From NCBI GenBank assembly GCA_031271805.1, contig JAISUX010000129.1, forward strand, positions 1-44,771: DNA of 44,771 nt, in the 5' to 3' direction. Position 1 is the stretch's first letter; each line of letters starts with the position of its first letter. Positions 1 to 8,571 of this stretch are shown here, one piece after another. Below the pieces are notes generated by a model. The model had not been told where the DNA came from, ran no database searches, and saw only the letters and a list, made by a program, of their open reading frames with translations. This DNA is from Tannerella sp. (GTDB taxonomy: Bacteria; Bacteroidota; Bacteroidia; Bacteroidales; Tannerellaceae). The position numbers and the translations under genes are program-made.

Positions 1-147
<147 letters not shown>

Positions 148-168
148 CTACATCATCCTTTCACCCTG

Positions 169-198
169 CAAAGATAGTGTAATTTTTTGTATATCAAA
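169..198 (-). promoter_or_regulatory. Promoter of the PFOR gene
   Basis: On the minus strand the -7 box TATCTTTG (plus-strand CAAAGATA, 169-176) is followed downstream by the PFOR start at 117. A TTTG -33 box (plus CAAA, 195-198) lies 18 bases upstream. This matches the Bacteroidota sigma-ABfr consensus. Confidence 0.7.
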
Positions 199-223
199 CA
201 AAAAAACCTAAATAAATATTACA

Positions 224-1654
224 CTATTTTACATCTACTTCAAAATCATAATCCCATAAATTATAATAAATATTGCCGCCACGCCATTCGAGTTCGCCGC
301 GTTGGAAGTCCACATTGTCGCTACGTGGAAAGAGTTTGGCGGGATATAGGGCTTGTGATAAATCGTTGTTGACGATCCAACGGTAAGGGTCGATGCCACC
401 GGCAAAGAAGAAACGTAAACCGGCCTCATCTACATTTGAATTTTGTCCGTGCGACTGGTCGAGGGGTATCCATCCTATGCCCTCGATGTAGTATTCACAC
501 CAGTCGTGCAGGTTTTTCGTTGCCGGAAGAACTGCGAATCCGCTTTGCCAACGCGCCGGAATACCGTTATAGCGGGCGAGGGTGATGAACAGCAACGTTA
601 CCTGCCCGCAGTCACCATGCCCGTTTGCAAGCACATATTCGGGAATATTTTCTATTGTAGAATATTCGCGTGCGCCGGCCCAGGGATAGTTTTCGTCTAT
701 CCATCGGAAAATTTTCTTCACTTTTTGATAAGGATCTGTCTCCGAGCCGACAACCCGCTCTGAGATCGCTTTTATTGAATCGCTGAAAACTATATGCGGC
801 GGACGTTCGGCAGTATAAGTTTTATACTCCTCATTATAAGTACTATACGAAGGAAAAGATCCGTGAGATTCGAGGTCGAACCATTCCGCAACGGAACGAT
901 ACGAAAACTCGTAGGCAAACACAAGCGGTTCACCCTTATGCGCCACTTTCTCCATATATAACGAACGGTGCGGATAATGCTGAGGAGCAATGAGATAGAC
1001 ACTGTCGTTGACCGAGTGAAGGCGGACGTCGAACTGCCGGCGGTGGTCTTCGCGCGGATAAGGAAGCCAACAGCGTACCACTTCTCCGTCAGGCACGGCA
1101 TCGGCATGAAGCGTCAACCTGTAACGCACATTTACGGATACCGGCGACGACTGCGTTTTGCCTGTCCGCTTCAATTCCGCAACGAGTTCGGGCAGCCGGT
1201 AGATTTCCGACTGAGGCGTTACGGTAGGATTGTCAACCTCACGCTTCCTATCAATAGCCTCTTTATCAATGCGAAACAGATTGTTAGCCGAGCGATCGAA
1301 ATAGCGTTTTTCGCCGTCAATGACCATTGATTCGAGCGAGCGGGCATGTTCCCATTGCGCTAATTGCTCGTCGGTCACGTCGGGATAATATTTGCGAATC
1401 ACTTCCAGTACATCGTCTTTGCTCTTGTCAAAATCAATGATGATACGTCTCATGCGGTCTTTACGCCATTGTAATTGATAGACAAGATCCTCTGTAAGAG
1501 CGTTTTGTGCTATGTATAAATCAATCAATTTCTGCGCTTCGGTGAAATTACCGGCCTGTTCCGCTTTGTCGATCTGCTCCATGCTAGCCTTTTCATTCCC
1601 AAGAGTGCAGGCCGTTATCAGGCTTATTATCAATAAGTAATACAGATTTTTCAT
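224..1654 (-). CDS. Transglutaminase-like cysteine peptidase lipoprotein
   Basis: The 476-residue product begins with a lipoprotein signal (hydrophobic stretch ending LITAC), so it is probably anchored in the envelope. The C-terminal half carries a transglutaminase-like fold: GHGDCGQ with Cys349, LHDWCEYY with His383 and PLDQ with Asp399 form the expected Cys-His-Asp triad. Such bacterial proteins are usually peptidases or amidases rather than crosslinking enzymes. The N-terminal 150 residues are charged and helical and are not recognised. The ATG overlaps the end of the epimerase gene by 4 bases, so the two are translationally coupled. Together with the epimerase, the NlpC/P60 protein and the serine hydrolase upstream it suggests a role in breaking down cell-wall peptides; that role is inferred. 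Confidence 0.8.
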   Translation of the reverse strand: MKNLYYLLIISLITACTLGNEKASMEQIDKAEQAGNFTEAQKLIDLYIAQNALTEDLVYQLQWRKDRMRRIIIDFDKSKDDVLEVIRKYYPDVTDEQLAQWEHARSLESMVIDGEKRYFDRSANNLFRIDKEAIDRKREVDNPTVTPQSEIYRLPELVAELKRTGKTQSSPVSVNVRYRLTLHADAVPDGEVVRCWLPYPREDHRRQFDVRLHSVNDSVYLIAPQHYPHRSLYMEKVAHKGEPLVFAYEFSYRSVAEWFDLESHGSFPSYSTYNEEYKTYTAERPPHIVFSDSIKAISERVVGSETDPYQKVKKIFRWIDENYPWAGAREYSTIENIPEYVLANGHGDCGQVTLLFITLARYNGIPARWQSGFAVLPATKNLHDWCEYYIEGIGWIPLDQSHGQNSNVDEAGLRFFFAGGIDPYRWIVNNDLSQALYPAKLFPRSDNVDFQRGELEWRGGNIYYNLWDYDFEVDVK

Positions 1655-2796
1655 GTCTCATTAATTTTTTTTATTCCTATTCCGGGTAGATCATTGAGAG
1701 TAAGCACGCCGTTGACGACTGTTGTGCCTACGTATAAATCGTTGCTTATAAGCAGATTACCGTCAAGGTCGGCAAAATCCACTGCAGGCGATAATTGTGA
1801 CGCGGCAGAGATAGCGCACGACGTTTCGGTCATACATCCTATCATCACTTTCATTCCGAGAGCGCGAGCCATTGTTTGGATTTTCCGGGCTTCACACATT
1901 CCCGTACATTTCATAAGTTTGATATTCACGCCGTTAAAAGCACCGCGTATCCGCATAAGATCGGTCTGGCGCTGGAAAGATTCGTCGGCAAAAACAGGCA
2001 GCGGACTGCGTTCCGTAATCCATGCAATGTCGTCGAGTCGATGCTTCGACATAGGCTGCTCTATCAGCACTATTCCACGCTCTTTCAGCCAATTAATCAT
2101 ATCGAGGGCATAGTGTTTGTCTTTCCAACCCTGATTGGCGTCTATTGCGATGGGCTTGTCCGTAACCGTGCGTATTGCCTCTATCATCTCTTTATCATTA
2201 TCGCGTCCGAGCTTGACTTTCAGGATGTTATACTTCGGAGCGTCCTCCTTTGTCTTTTGAATGACCACATCGCGCGTATCAATCCCGATAGTAAACGTTG
2301 TTGAAGGGGCTTTTGACTTGTCCAAACCCCAGATGCGATGCCAGGGTTGGCGCATTATTTTGCCCGTCAGATCGTGCAAAGCTATGTCTATTGCCGCTTT
2401 TGCCGCGGTGTTATTTTCGGCGATGCCATCAACATAAGTCAGGATGTCCTCCAAAGCAAACGGGTCGGCAAACTGCTCTAAATCAACTTTTTTAAGAAAC
2501 TCAATAACGGAAGCCTGCGTCTCGCCGAGATATGGCGGCATAGACGCCTCGCCATAACCCGTATATCCCTCATATTCAATGGTTGTGAGCACTACGGGAG
2601 TAGTTTTGCGCGACGAGTTGGCGATAGTGAACACATGCTTCAGTTGCAGTTCATAAGGGCTGAAAGTCAGTTTCATCTTCGCTTTTCCGACCGATTTTGC
2701 AATATTGAACCTAAAAAGGGGTTCCGCTTTTGCCGTCGCCGCCATTACAGCAGCTAAAGCTGTAGTTTTCAGAAAGATGCGTCTTGAATTATACAT
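1651..2796 (-). CDS. Tat-exported dipeptide epimerase (L-Ala-D/L-Glu epimerase type, enolase superfamily)
   Basis: The 381-residue protein is a muconate-lactonizing subgroup enolase-superfamily enzyme. It shows the K-V-K acid/base motif (Lys193, Lys195), the metal-ligand series DANQGW, IEQP and ADES, and the second-half lysine in NIKLMKCTG. L-Ala-D/L-Glu epimerases convert L-Ala-D-Glu from murein into L-Ala-L-Glu so that it can be hydrolysed. The N-terminus has a twin-arginine signal (SRRIFLK followed by an Ala-rich hydrophobic stretch), so this enzyme is predicted to be folded in the cytoplasm and exported; E. coli YcjG and B. subtilis YkfB are cytoplasmic. The gene lies 6 bases after the NlpC/P60 gene, the same partnership as ykfB-ykfC. 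Specificity for Ala-Glu is inferred; other dipeptide epimerases look alike. Confidence 0.85.
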   Translation of the reverse strand: MYNSRRIFLKTTALAAVMAATAKAEPLFRFNIAKSVGKAKMKLTFSPYELQLKHVFTIANSSRKTTPVVLTTIEYEGYTGYGEASMPPYLGETQASVIEFLKKVDLEQFADPFALEDILTYVDGIAENNTAAKAAIDIALHDLTGKIMRQPWHRIWGLDKSKAPSTTFTIGIDTRDVVIQKTKEDAPKYNILKVKLGRDNDKEMIEAIRTVTDKPIAIDANQGWKDKHYALDMINWLKERGIVLIEQPMSKHRLDDIAWITERSPLPVFADESFQRQTDLMRIRGAFNGVNIKLMKCTGMCEARKIQTMARALGMKVMIGCMTETSCAISAASQLSPAVDFADLDGNLLISNDLYVGTTVVNGVLTLNDLPGIGIKKINET

Positions 2797-2802
2797 GATG
2801 AT

Positions 2803-3990
2803 TTATTGAAAAGAATGATAAAAATTTCGCAATGACTTAACACCGAGCGTATCCACTGACCCGATAACACGCGCTGCCAGCACAAACTCGCGGGTATTAT
2901 CCTCGTCGTAATTAACTTTTGTCGAATCGAGGCTGTTGATGCGCACATAACCCGCCGAATGAATAAACTCGCTGTTACCCAAATAGATAGCGACATGACG
3001 AATATGTTCTTTGGCACCGAAAAACATCAAATCACCGGCGCGAAGATTAGAATAACCATCGGAAATATCAACCGGAATACCTGTTTGGGCCTGCTGTGAA
3101 GCGTCGCGTCGAAGTATCACACCATTCATCAGAAATACAGTTTTGGTAAAACCGCTACAATCCATGCCTTTTGTTGACGTGCCGCCCCACTGATAAGGTA
3201 TTCCCTTCAATATCATAGCATTAGCAACAATGCCCTGTTCGCTAAGTTTGGTTGACGACAGCCATTCGTCCAAGTGTTTGCTTTGATTGCAGGGGACATA
3301 GATGACGCGACCGTCAGGACATTCGGCTTTATAAAAACGTCCTTCAACACCCTTGTAGCGCAGAATATTGCCTGCGACGAGATCCTGTGCATGTTGTCCG
3401 TTTTCGTCGGGCGTCTCGAAAGCGAAACCGTAGATATCCGTAAAAACAATTTTGGGCGACTTGAGCCAATCCTCATATTCATCCCTGTTGACGCGCACGA
3501 AAGAACTGCCCGTGATCCATGCGACATAGCCCTCTGCAACACTTTTTACACGCCACCATCCTTCATGCTGTAAAAGCTCTACCGGCGCACCCAGCAGCCA
3601 TTGCGTAGCCATCTCGGCGCCGAAATCCGCTTTCATCCGCGCATCTGCAACCGACACATTTACAATGCCGTAGCATCGCTCGCCAACCGATTCGTCAGGC
3701 AATACACGGACACTGTCTATCGCATAATCAAAGCGTTCCTCGACAAGCCGCCGAAGTTCGTTTTTTGCCTCCAAAACAGATGTAACTCCCTTAATAACAG
3801 CACGTCCGTTACTATTTGATATTTTAATATCGAACACGTTATCACGGCTGTCGGGCGCATATTTCTGCCGTATGCTGTCAATAACAACGGCAAGTTCGGA
3901 GTAAACCGGCTTCTTATCTCCGGTACATCCCATTCCGAAAATCCCCAAACAGATAATCAATGACCTTATTATTAAATATTTGCACTCCAT
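2803..3990 (-). CDS. SH3-domain NlpC/P60 gamma-D-glutamyl endopeptidase lipoprotein (YkfC-like)
   Basis: The 395-residue product starts with a lipoprotein signal (lipobox FGMGC). Residues about 80-245 match bacterial SH3-type domains, and the C-terminal NlpC/P60 domain has the catalytic cysteine in GMDCSGF (Cys278) and the histidine in HIRHVAIYLG (His332). Family members with this layout, such as Bacteroides YkfC, cleave between gamma-D-Glu and the diamino acid of free murein peptides carrying an N-terminal L-Ala. The gene sits 4 bases after the serine hydrolase and 6 before the epimerase, so it is almost certainly in the same operon. All catalytic elements look intact. The lipoprotein signal places it on the periplasmic or outer face, matching the exported epimerase. 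Confidence 0.88.
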   Translation of the reverse strand: MECKYLIIRSLIICLGIFGMGCTGDKKPVYSELAVVIDSIRQKYAPDSRDNVFDIKISNSNGRAVIKGVTSVLEAKNELRRLVEERFDYAIDSVRVLPDESVGERCYGIVNVSVADARMKADFGAEMATQWLLGAPVELLQHEGWWRVKSVAEGYVAWITGSSFVRVNRDEYEDWLKSPKIVFTDIYGFAFETPDENGQHAQDLVAGNILRYKGVEGRFYKAECPDGRVIYVPCNQSKHLDEWLSSTKLSEQGIVANAMILKGIPYQWGGTSTKGMDCSGFTKTVFLMNGVILRRDASQQAQTGIPVDISDGYSNLRAGDLMFFGAKEHIRHVAIYLGNSEFIHSAGYVRINSLDSTKVNYDEDNTREFVLAARVIGSVDTLGVKSLRNFYHSFQ

Positions 3991-3994
3991 AATA

Positions 3995-5197
3995 TTACTT
4001 TTTTACCGCAACGCCAACCGATCCGGCGACAATATTTGCAATCACGTCGCGAAGACGATTTGTTGAGCCGCTGTCGTTAGGATGAACACGGTTTGTAAGA
4101 ATAATAACGCCGGTATGTGATTCGGGGTCAATAGTCAGTGAAGTGCCAGTGTATCCGGTATGTCCGAAAGCCTCCGCCCCGAAAATGTCGCCGTCGTGCT
4201 CATAGTCGGAATAGACATCCCAACCTAAAGCGCGTCCGAACTCGGTGAATTTACGAGGTACACGAGTCATTGCCTTGACAGTCAGAGGACTAAGGATGCG
4301 CACATCGCCAATCTGGCCGCCATTGAGAATCATAGCGATATAAACGGCAAGGTCTTCGGCATTGGAAAACAGCCCTGCATTACCGGAAATACCGCCATTC
4401 ATGATATTTGCCAACGGATCATGGACTTTGCCGCGCAATACACTGCCGTCGGGCTGCTTCTCGGTTGGCGCCGTTAATGCAAGCGTCTCACCCACAGGGT
4501 TATAGTCGGTATGATACATCCCAAGCGGACGGAACAGGTATTGTTGACTGAACTCCTGCAAACTCAATCCTGAAATAGTTTCGATAATACGCTGTAATGA
4601 TATGAAATTCAGGCAACTGTAATCAAAAACCGTTCCGGGAGGATTATTTCTTTTGACGGTTGAAATATGCGTGATAAGCCCGTCGGGATTAGGCGTCGTA
4701 TATATTTTTTTCAGTTCTTCGACCGGCGCGTAAGGCGGCAAACCCGAAGTATGCGTCAGCAGATGCACAATCCTGATAGGGCTTTTGGCGCCGCTGACCG
4801 TATCCGTCCACCCCTGATAATCGGGGATATACCGTGCGACATCGTCCATCAGGCGCAGTTTGCCTTGTTCCATTAGAATCATGACGCAGGTAGCGGTGGA
4901 AACAGGCTTACTCACCGACGCAAGGTCGAACACGGTATTCGCAGTCATAACAACTGTGTCGGGATAAACCTGCTTGTTGCCATAGGCTTCGAGGAACACT
5001 AATTTGTTATAGCGCACCACTCCTACAACAGCTCCGGGTATATCGCCCGCGGCAATCGACTCATTTACAACATCGGCAATCTTTGCCAATTTGCGGCTGT
5101 CCATATCGACAGCCGCAGGTTTTTCCCGGCGCAATTGTGCTGATAAAAAGCCGTTTATACATATCATCAAAATAAAAACAAAGACAATCCTCTTCAT
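3995..5197 (-). CDS. Serine hydrolase of the beta-lactamase/penicillin-binding-protein family
   Basis: This 400-residue protein has a cleavable signal peptide (hydrophobic residues 3-20, ending SAQ). It carries the SxxK motif (S94-V-S-K97) and the third-box equivalent HTG in GHTGYTGTS. The second box is Y-S-C instead of the usual Y-S/A-N, a small departure. The family holds class C beta-lactamases, D-aminopeptidases, carboxypeptidases and esterases. The context (NlpC/P60 peptidase, dipeptide epimerase, transglutaminase-like protein) favours a cell-wall peptide or amino-sugar substrate over antibiotic resistance, but the exact reaction cannot be read from the sequence. It is 24 bases after the YjbR-like gene and 4 before the NlpC/P60 gene. 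Confidence 0.85.
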   Translation of the reverse strand: MKRIVFVFILMICINGFLSAQLRREKPAAVDMDSRKLAKIADVVNESIAAGDIPGAVVGVVRYNKLVFLEAYGNKQVYPDTVVMTANTVFDLASVSKPVSTATCVMILMEQGKLRLMDDVARYIPDYQGWTDTVSGAKSPIRIVHLLTHTSGLPPYAPVEELKKIYTTPNPDGLITHISTVKRNNPPGTVFDYSCLNFISLQRIIETISGLSLQEFSQQYLFRPLGMYHTDYNPVGETLALTAPTEKQPDGSVLRGKVHDPLANIMNGGISGNAGLFSNAEDLAVYIAMILNGGQIGDVRILSPLTVKAMTRVPRKFTEFGRALGWDVYSDYEHDGDIFGAEAFGHTGYTGTSLTIDPESHTGVIILTNRVHPNDSGSTNRLRDVIANIVAGSVGVAVKK

Positions 5198-5221
5198 ACT
5201 TTTTAATTTATTTCATATCAA

Positions 5222-5602
5222 TTATTTCGCCGTACCAAACATATCATAATACTCCGCTTGTTTTTTCCTCGGAAGAGCCTTAATCACCTCATCTGCGGAA
5301 TGATATACAAGTTCACGGATAAGGCTGTCGGGCACATCACTCTGGATATATACGGAGTTCCATTTCAGGTTGTCGCCTGCATGGATCGCTTTTGAGACGC
5401 CGGTATAGCGGTCGCGCAAGTCCGCCGAGCGCTCCGGATCGCACTTCATACTGACCACAAACCGGCCGTCTTTGGGCGTCAAGCCATAGTAAGCAAACAT
5501 CTTACCCATAACTTTGTAAACCGGAGTATCCTCGTCGAACGGCAGAGATTCCTCCACTCCCGGTACCGATAAACATATCTCGCGTAACTCTTCTATATTC
5601 AT
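5222..5602 (-). CDS. MmcQ/YjbR family protein
   Basis: The 126-residue product has the typical MmcQ/YjbR layout: LREICLSVPGVEESLPFDEDTPVYKV at the start, a central FVVSMKCDPE segment and WNSVYI near residue 80. Proteins of this family have a CyaY-like alpha-beta fold and are thought to bind DNA, but no firm role is known. The length is normal (about 115-125 residues). The start codon overlaps the end of the antiporter gene by 4 bases, so it is co-translated with it. It is probably a passenger gene of this operon. Confidence 0.85.
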   Translation of the reverse strand: MNIEELREICLSVPGVEESLPFDEDTPVYKVMGKMFAYYGLTPKDGRFVVSMKCDPERSADLRDRYTGVSKAIHAGDNLKWNSVYIQSDVPDSLIRELVYHSADEVIKALPRKKQAEYYDMFGTAK

Positions 5603-7935
5603 TTTGCAATAATATTTTCAACGAAACGATCGAGTTTTTCCTGCTCACCTGCGATAAGCAAGGTATCTCCGACACAAAACTTAAAGTCGGCGTGAAAATC
5701 GACTATAGACTTGCCGTCGCGCTCAATGGCCACTATCAAAGTCTCTGTTTTTTCACGCAGGCGCAGGTCGCCGATAGTCTTGCCGACGAAAGGTGAATCG
5801 CTCTCTATCTCAAACTGTGAGAGGTTGATATGATGTTGAGGAATCTCTTCATGTACAGCCTCGTCCGAGCGGCTGCCGGTTCCGATTGCGGCATCAAGGC
5901 GCTTGAGTTCTTCATCGCTTCCTGACACAACGATTTTATCGCATGGATAAATGTACTCGCGCGCGCCCGGGATATTGATTTTGCGGTTGCCACGCAGGAT
6001 TGTGATAACGGAAACACCTGTTCGCTGCTTAAATTGCAGCTCTTGCAGCGTCTTTCCGATTATAGGTGAGTTGGGTGATATTTCAAATTCTTCGATATGT
6101 ATGTCTTTGGCAAGCATGTCGCTGGCAACTTTGGACGGGATAGCGGCACGCTTTTCATCGTATATCTGCTTTTGCGTGAAGTTTTCAAGGAAGCGCGCTT
6201 CGATACGGCGCGACTGTTTCTTGAGGTTGCGCGAATAGAGAAAGCCGATTATGACTGTCAATGCAATGACGATGAGCAGGGCGCGTGCCGTCTCGAACAA
6301 TGGGAATAGCACTGTCGAAACAAGCGCCACCGCAAGTGCGATGCGCAAGATTATCATCGAAATCAGGGCGCCCTGATTGAAATGTCCGTCCGCCCACAGG
6401 GTTTTAAATTCTTCGGAAGTATTCTTTTTCATAACCATAGCTCTGATAAATGGCGACATGAGCGTCAGCGTCAGCACAGCCGCTACAAGCCTTCCCAAAA
6501 AGCCCGATATATTATCGGTCACAAAGGGAATGAGCGCGAACTTGCATATCAGCATCACGGCGACGGATATGGTGAAATAAATCGCAACCTGTATCAATAT
6601 GTTTTTCAACAGCCGATTCCATTCATTTTGCTTATTAACGACTTTGTAATCGGAAGTCGCATATCCCGTCACGAGGCGACTGAAACGAGCCGGGACATGA
6701 CTTTCGAGATAGTCGGCGACAGACGGGGCGGCTTTTATGAGGTATGGCGTAGCGAAAGTCGTGATGACAGAGACTGCGACAATGATAGGATAAATGACAT
6801 CGCTTATAACGCCGAGACTCATGCCGAGTGTTGCAATGATAAACGAAAATTCGCCTATCTGCGAGAGGCTGAAACCCGACAAGATAGCCACGCGAAGCCC
6901 TTGCCCCGAAGCAAGTATGCCGACTATTGCAAAAAAGACTAATCCCGTCATCACGACCGCCGTTAAAAGCAGTACGATAGGAGCAAATTCCACAATCGGC
7001 TTAGGGTCCATCATCATTCCGACAGAAACAAAGAATATCGCCCCAAAGAAATTCTTCAGCGGCTCGACAATCTTCTCTATATGCATTGATTCGATAGTTT
7101 CGGCCAATATCGACCCCATTATGAACGCGCCGAGCGCCGACGAAAAACCTACCGACGAAGCAAACATCACCATTCCGAGACACAATCCTGTCGCAACAAT
7201 CAACAATGTTTCGTCGTTAAGGAAACTTTTCAACTTCTTGAATATCGTGGGAATCAGGTAAATACCGACCACAAACCATATAAAAATGAAAAACGACAGG
7301 CGGACTATGCTACCGACAAATTCACGCCCTTCAAAATGCCTGTTTACTGCGAAAGTCGAGAGCAGGACGAGAATCAGTATCGCCGCAAGATCTTCAACAA
7401 TCAACATACCGAAGACAATGTTGGCGAATTTGGTCTTTTGCAGGTTCATGTCGTTGAAAACTTTTATGATGATTGTTGTCGAAGACATCGAAATCATGGC
7501 TCCGAGGAAGATGCTGTCCATCTCCGACCAGCCGAGCAACTTGCCTGTCACGAAGCCGAGAACAATCATCGAAACCATACTGATGAGCGTAGCAATCGAC
7601 GCCTGACCGCCTACTTTCAACAATTTCTTAAAACTAAATTCCAAGCCAAGAGCGAAAAGCAGGAAAATAACGCCTAAATCAGCCCAGGTTGTGATATTAG
7701 CCATGTCGGACACCGACGGCAGTTTTTCGAGATAAGAAGCTATAGGGATGTCCTCGCTCGACAATCGGCTCGCTAAATCGGCCAGAAGCGAGTGAAAATG
7801 CGGCCCGGCAAGGAAACCCGCTACAATGTATCCCAGCACAACAGGTTGCTTGAGCCATTTAAAAAGAATAGTAAAAATGCCCGCCGAAATCAGTATCAAA
7901 GCGAGGTCTCGTATCAATTCGGGTAGATGTCCCAT
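5599..7935 (-). CDS. Kef-type monovalent cation:proton antiporter with two RCK_C (TrkA-C) domains
   Basis: The 778-residue protein is an inner-membrane CPA2 antiporter. About 12 hydrophobic segments fill residues 10-400, including GYIVAGFLAGPH and the GLEFSFKKLLKVG region. A second group of about four predicted helices lies at roughly 440-570. Two RCK_C-like modules follow, each opening with F-E-I and a P-x-x-GKT motif (EISPNSPIIGKTL and EIESDSPFVGKTI). No Rossmann-type TrkA-N domain is present between membrane and RCK_C, unlike KefB/KefC. Such RCK_C modules usually sense small cytoplasmic ligands. The gene begins a minus-strand run of six closely spaced genes and has its own -7 box at 7962-7969. 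The ion (K+ or Na+) is not known. Confidence 0.88.
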   Translation of the reverse strand: MGHLPELIRDLALILISAGIFTILFKWLKQPVVLGYIVAGFLAGPHFHSLLADLASRLSSEDIPIASYLEKLPSVSDMANITTWADLGVIFLLFALGLEFSFKKLLKVGGQASIATLISMVSMIVLGFVTGKLLGWSEMDSIFLGAMISMSSTTIIIKVFNDMNLQKTKFANIVFGMLIVEDLAAILILVLLSTFAVNRHFEGREFVGSIVRLSFFIFIWFVVGIYLIPTIFKKLKSFLNDETLLIVATGLCLGMVMFASSVGFSSALGAFIMGSILAETIESMHIEKIVEPLKNFFGAIFFVSVGMMMDPKPIVEFAPIVLLLTAVVMTGLVFFAIVGILASGQGLRVAILSGFSLSQIGEFSFIIATLGMSLGVISDVIYPIIVAVSVITTFATPYLIKAAPSVADYLESHVPARFSRLVTGYATSDYKVVNKQNEWNRLLKNILIQVAIYFTISVAVMLICKFALIPFVTDNISGFLGRLVAAVLTLTLMSPFIRAMVMKKNTSEEFKTLWADGHFNQGALISMIILRIALAVALVSTVLFPLFETARALLIVIALTVIIGFLYSRNLKKQSRRIEARFLENFTQKQIYDEKRAAIPSKVASDMLAKDIHIEEFEISPNSPIIGKTLQELQFKQRTGVSVITILRGNRKINIPGAREYIYPCDKIVVSGSDEELKRLDAAIGTGSRSDEAVHEEIPQHHINLSQFEIESDSPFVGKTIGDLRLREKTETLIVAIERDGKSIVDFHADFKFCVGDTLLIAGEQEKLDRFVENIIAK

Positions 7936-7961
7936 AGTCAGTTATTTGTTATTATTTGATA

Positions 7962-7969
7962 CAAAGTTA
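7962..7969 (-). promoter_or_regulatory. -7 promoter box for the antiporter/murein-peptide operon
   Basis: The minus strand reads TAACTTTG here, a full TAnnTTTG match 27 bases upstream of the antiporter ATG. No clear TTTG -33 box is visible. The next five minus-strand genes follow with gaps of 24 bases or less, so this may drive the whole block to 224. Confidence 0.55.
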
Positions 7970-8053
7970 GTAATAATTTTTTAATTCCGGCTATTTTTTT
8001 TAGTTTTTTTATACATTTGTCGAATTTTTAAATATACGCTCAATTAAGTGTAT

Positions 8054-8084
8054 TTTGTAATGTCAAGAAAAAACCGTACTTTTG
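8054..8084 (+). promoter_or_regulatory. smpB promoter
   Basis: TTTG (8054-8057) and TACTTTTG (8077-8084) are separated by 19 bases, a textbook Bacteroidota promoter. The ATG is only 16 bases after the -7 box, so the predicted 5' leader is about 10 bases and lacks a Shine-Dalgarno site. Confidence 0.75.
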
Positions 8085-8100
8085 CGGCGATTTTTATGTT

Positions 8101-8568
8101 ATGGCCGGAAAAGAGAAATTTAACAATAACGTGCTCATAAAGAACAAAAAAGCATCGTTCGACTATGAGTTTATTGAGACATTCACAGCAGGGCTTGTGC
8201 TTACGGGAACCGAAATAAAGTCAGTCCGTTTAGGTAAGGCGAGCCTTGTAGATACTTATTGTGTCGTTGAAAGGGGTGAGGTCTGGGTAAAGAACATGTA
8301 CGTTGCCGAGTATTTCTACGGGACTTACAACAACCATGCAGCCCGCCGCGACCGCAAGTTGCTGCTCAACCGCAAAGAAATACGCAAAATCGCCTCGGAA
8401 ATCAAGAATACCGGCTTCACGGTCGTCCCTACCAAACTCTTTATTAATGATAAAGGCCTTGCAAAGGTTGTCATAGCCGTCGCCAAAGGCAAGAAGGAAT
8501 ACGACAAAAGGCAAAGCCTGAAAGAACGGGACGATAAACGGGAAATCGCTCGCTCTTTCAGGAAATAA
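8101..8568 (+). CDS. smpB: SsrA-binding protein SmpB
   Basis: The 155-residue protein is a full-length SmpB. It shows [10 protein letters not shown], the [13 protein letters not shown] signature and [12 protein letters not shown], and ends in the basic [14 protein letters not shown] tail that enters the ribosomal mRNA channel. SmpB binds tmRNA and is needed for rescue of stalled ribosomes and tagging of incomplete proteins. The start at 8101 is chosen because it gives the normal MAGKEKFN N-terminus; an earlier ATG at 8096 is out of frame. The tmRNA gene itself was not found in this window. The stop lies 3 bases from the convergent DUF5009 gene. Confidence 0.97.
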   Translation: MAGKEKFNNNVLIKNKKASFDYEFIETFTAGLVLTGTEIKSVRLGKASLVDTYCVVERGEVWVKNMYVAEYFYGTYNNHAARRDRKLLLNRKEIRKIASEIKNTGFTVVPTKLFINDKGLAKVVIAVAKGKKEYDKRQSLKERDDKREIARSFRK

Positions 8569-8571
8569 ATA

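Noticed and set aside
3995-5197. Serine hydrolase as an antibiotic-resistance beta-lactamase
   Set aside because: The second active-site box is YSC rather than Y-A/S-N, and the operon partners point to cell-wall peptide metabolism; resistance cannot be supported.
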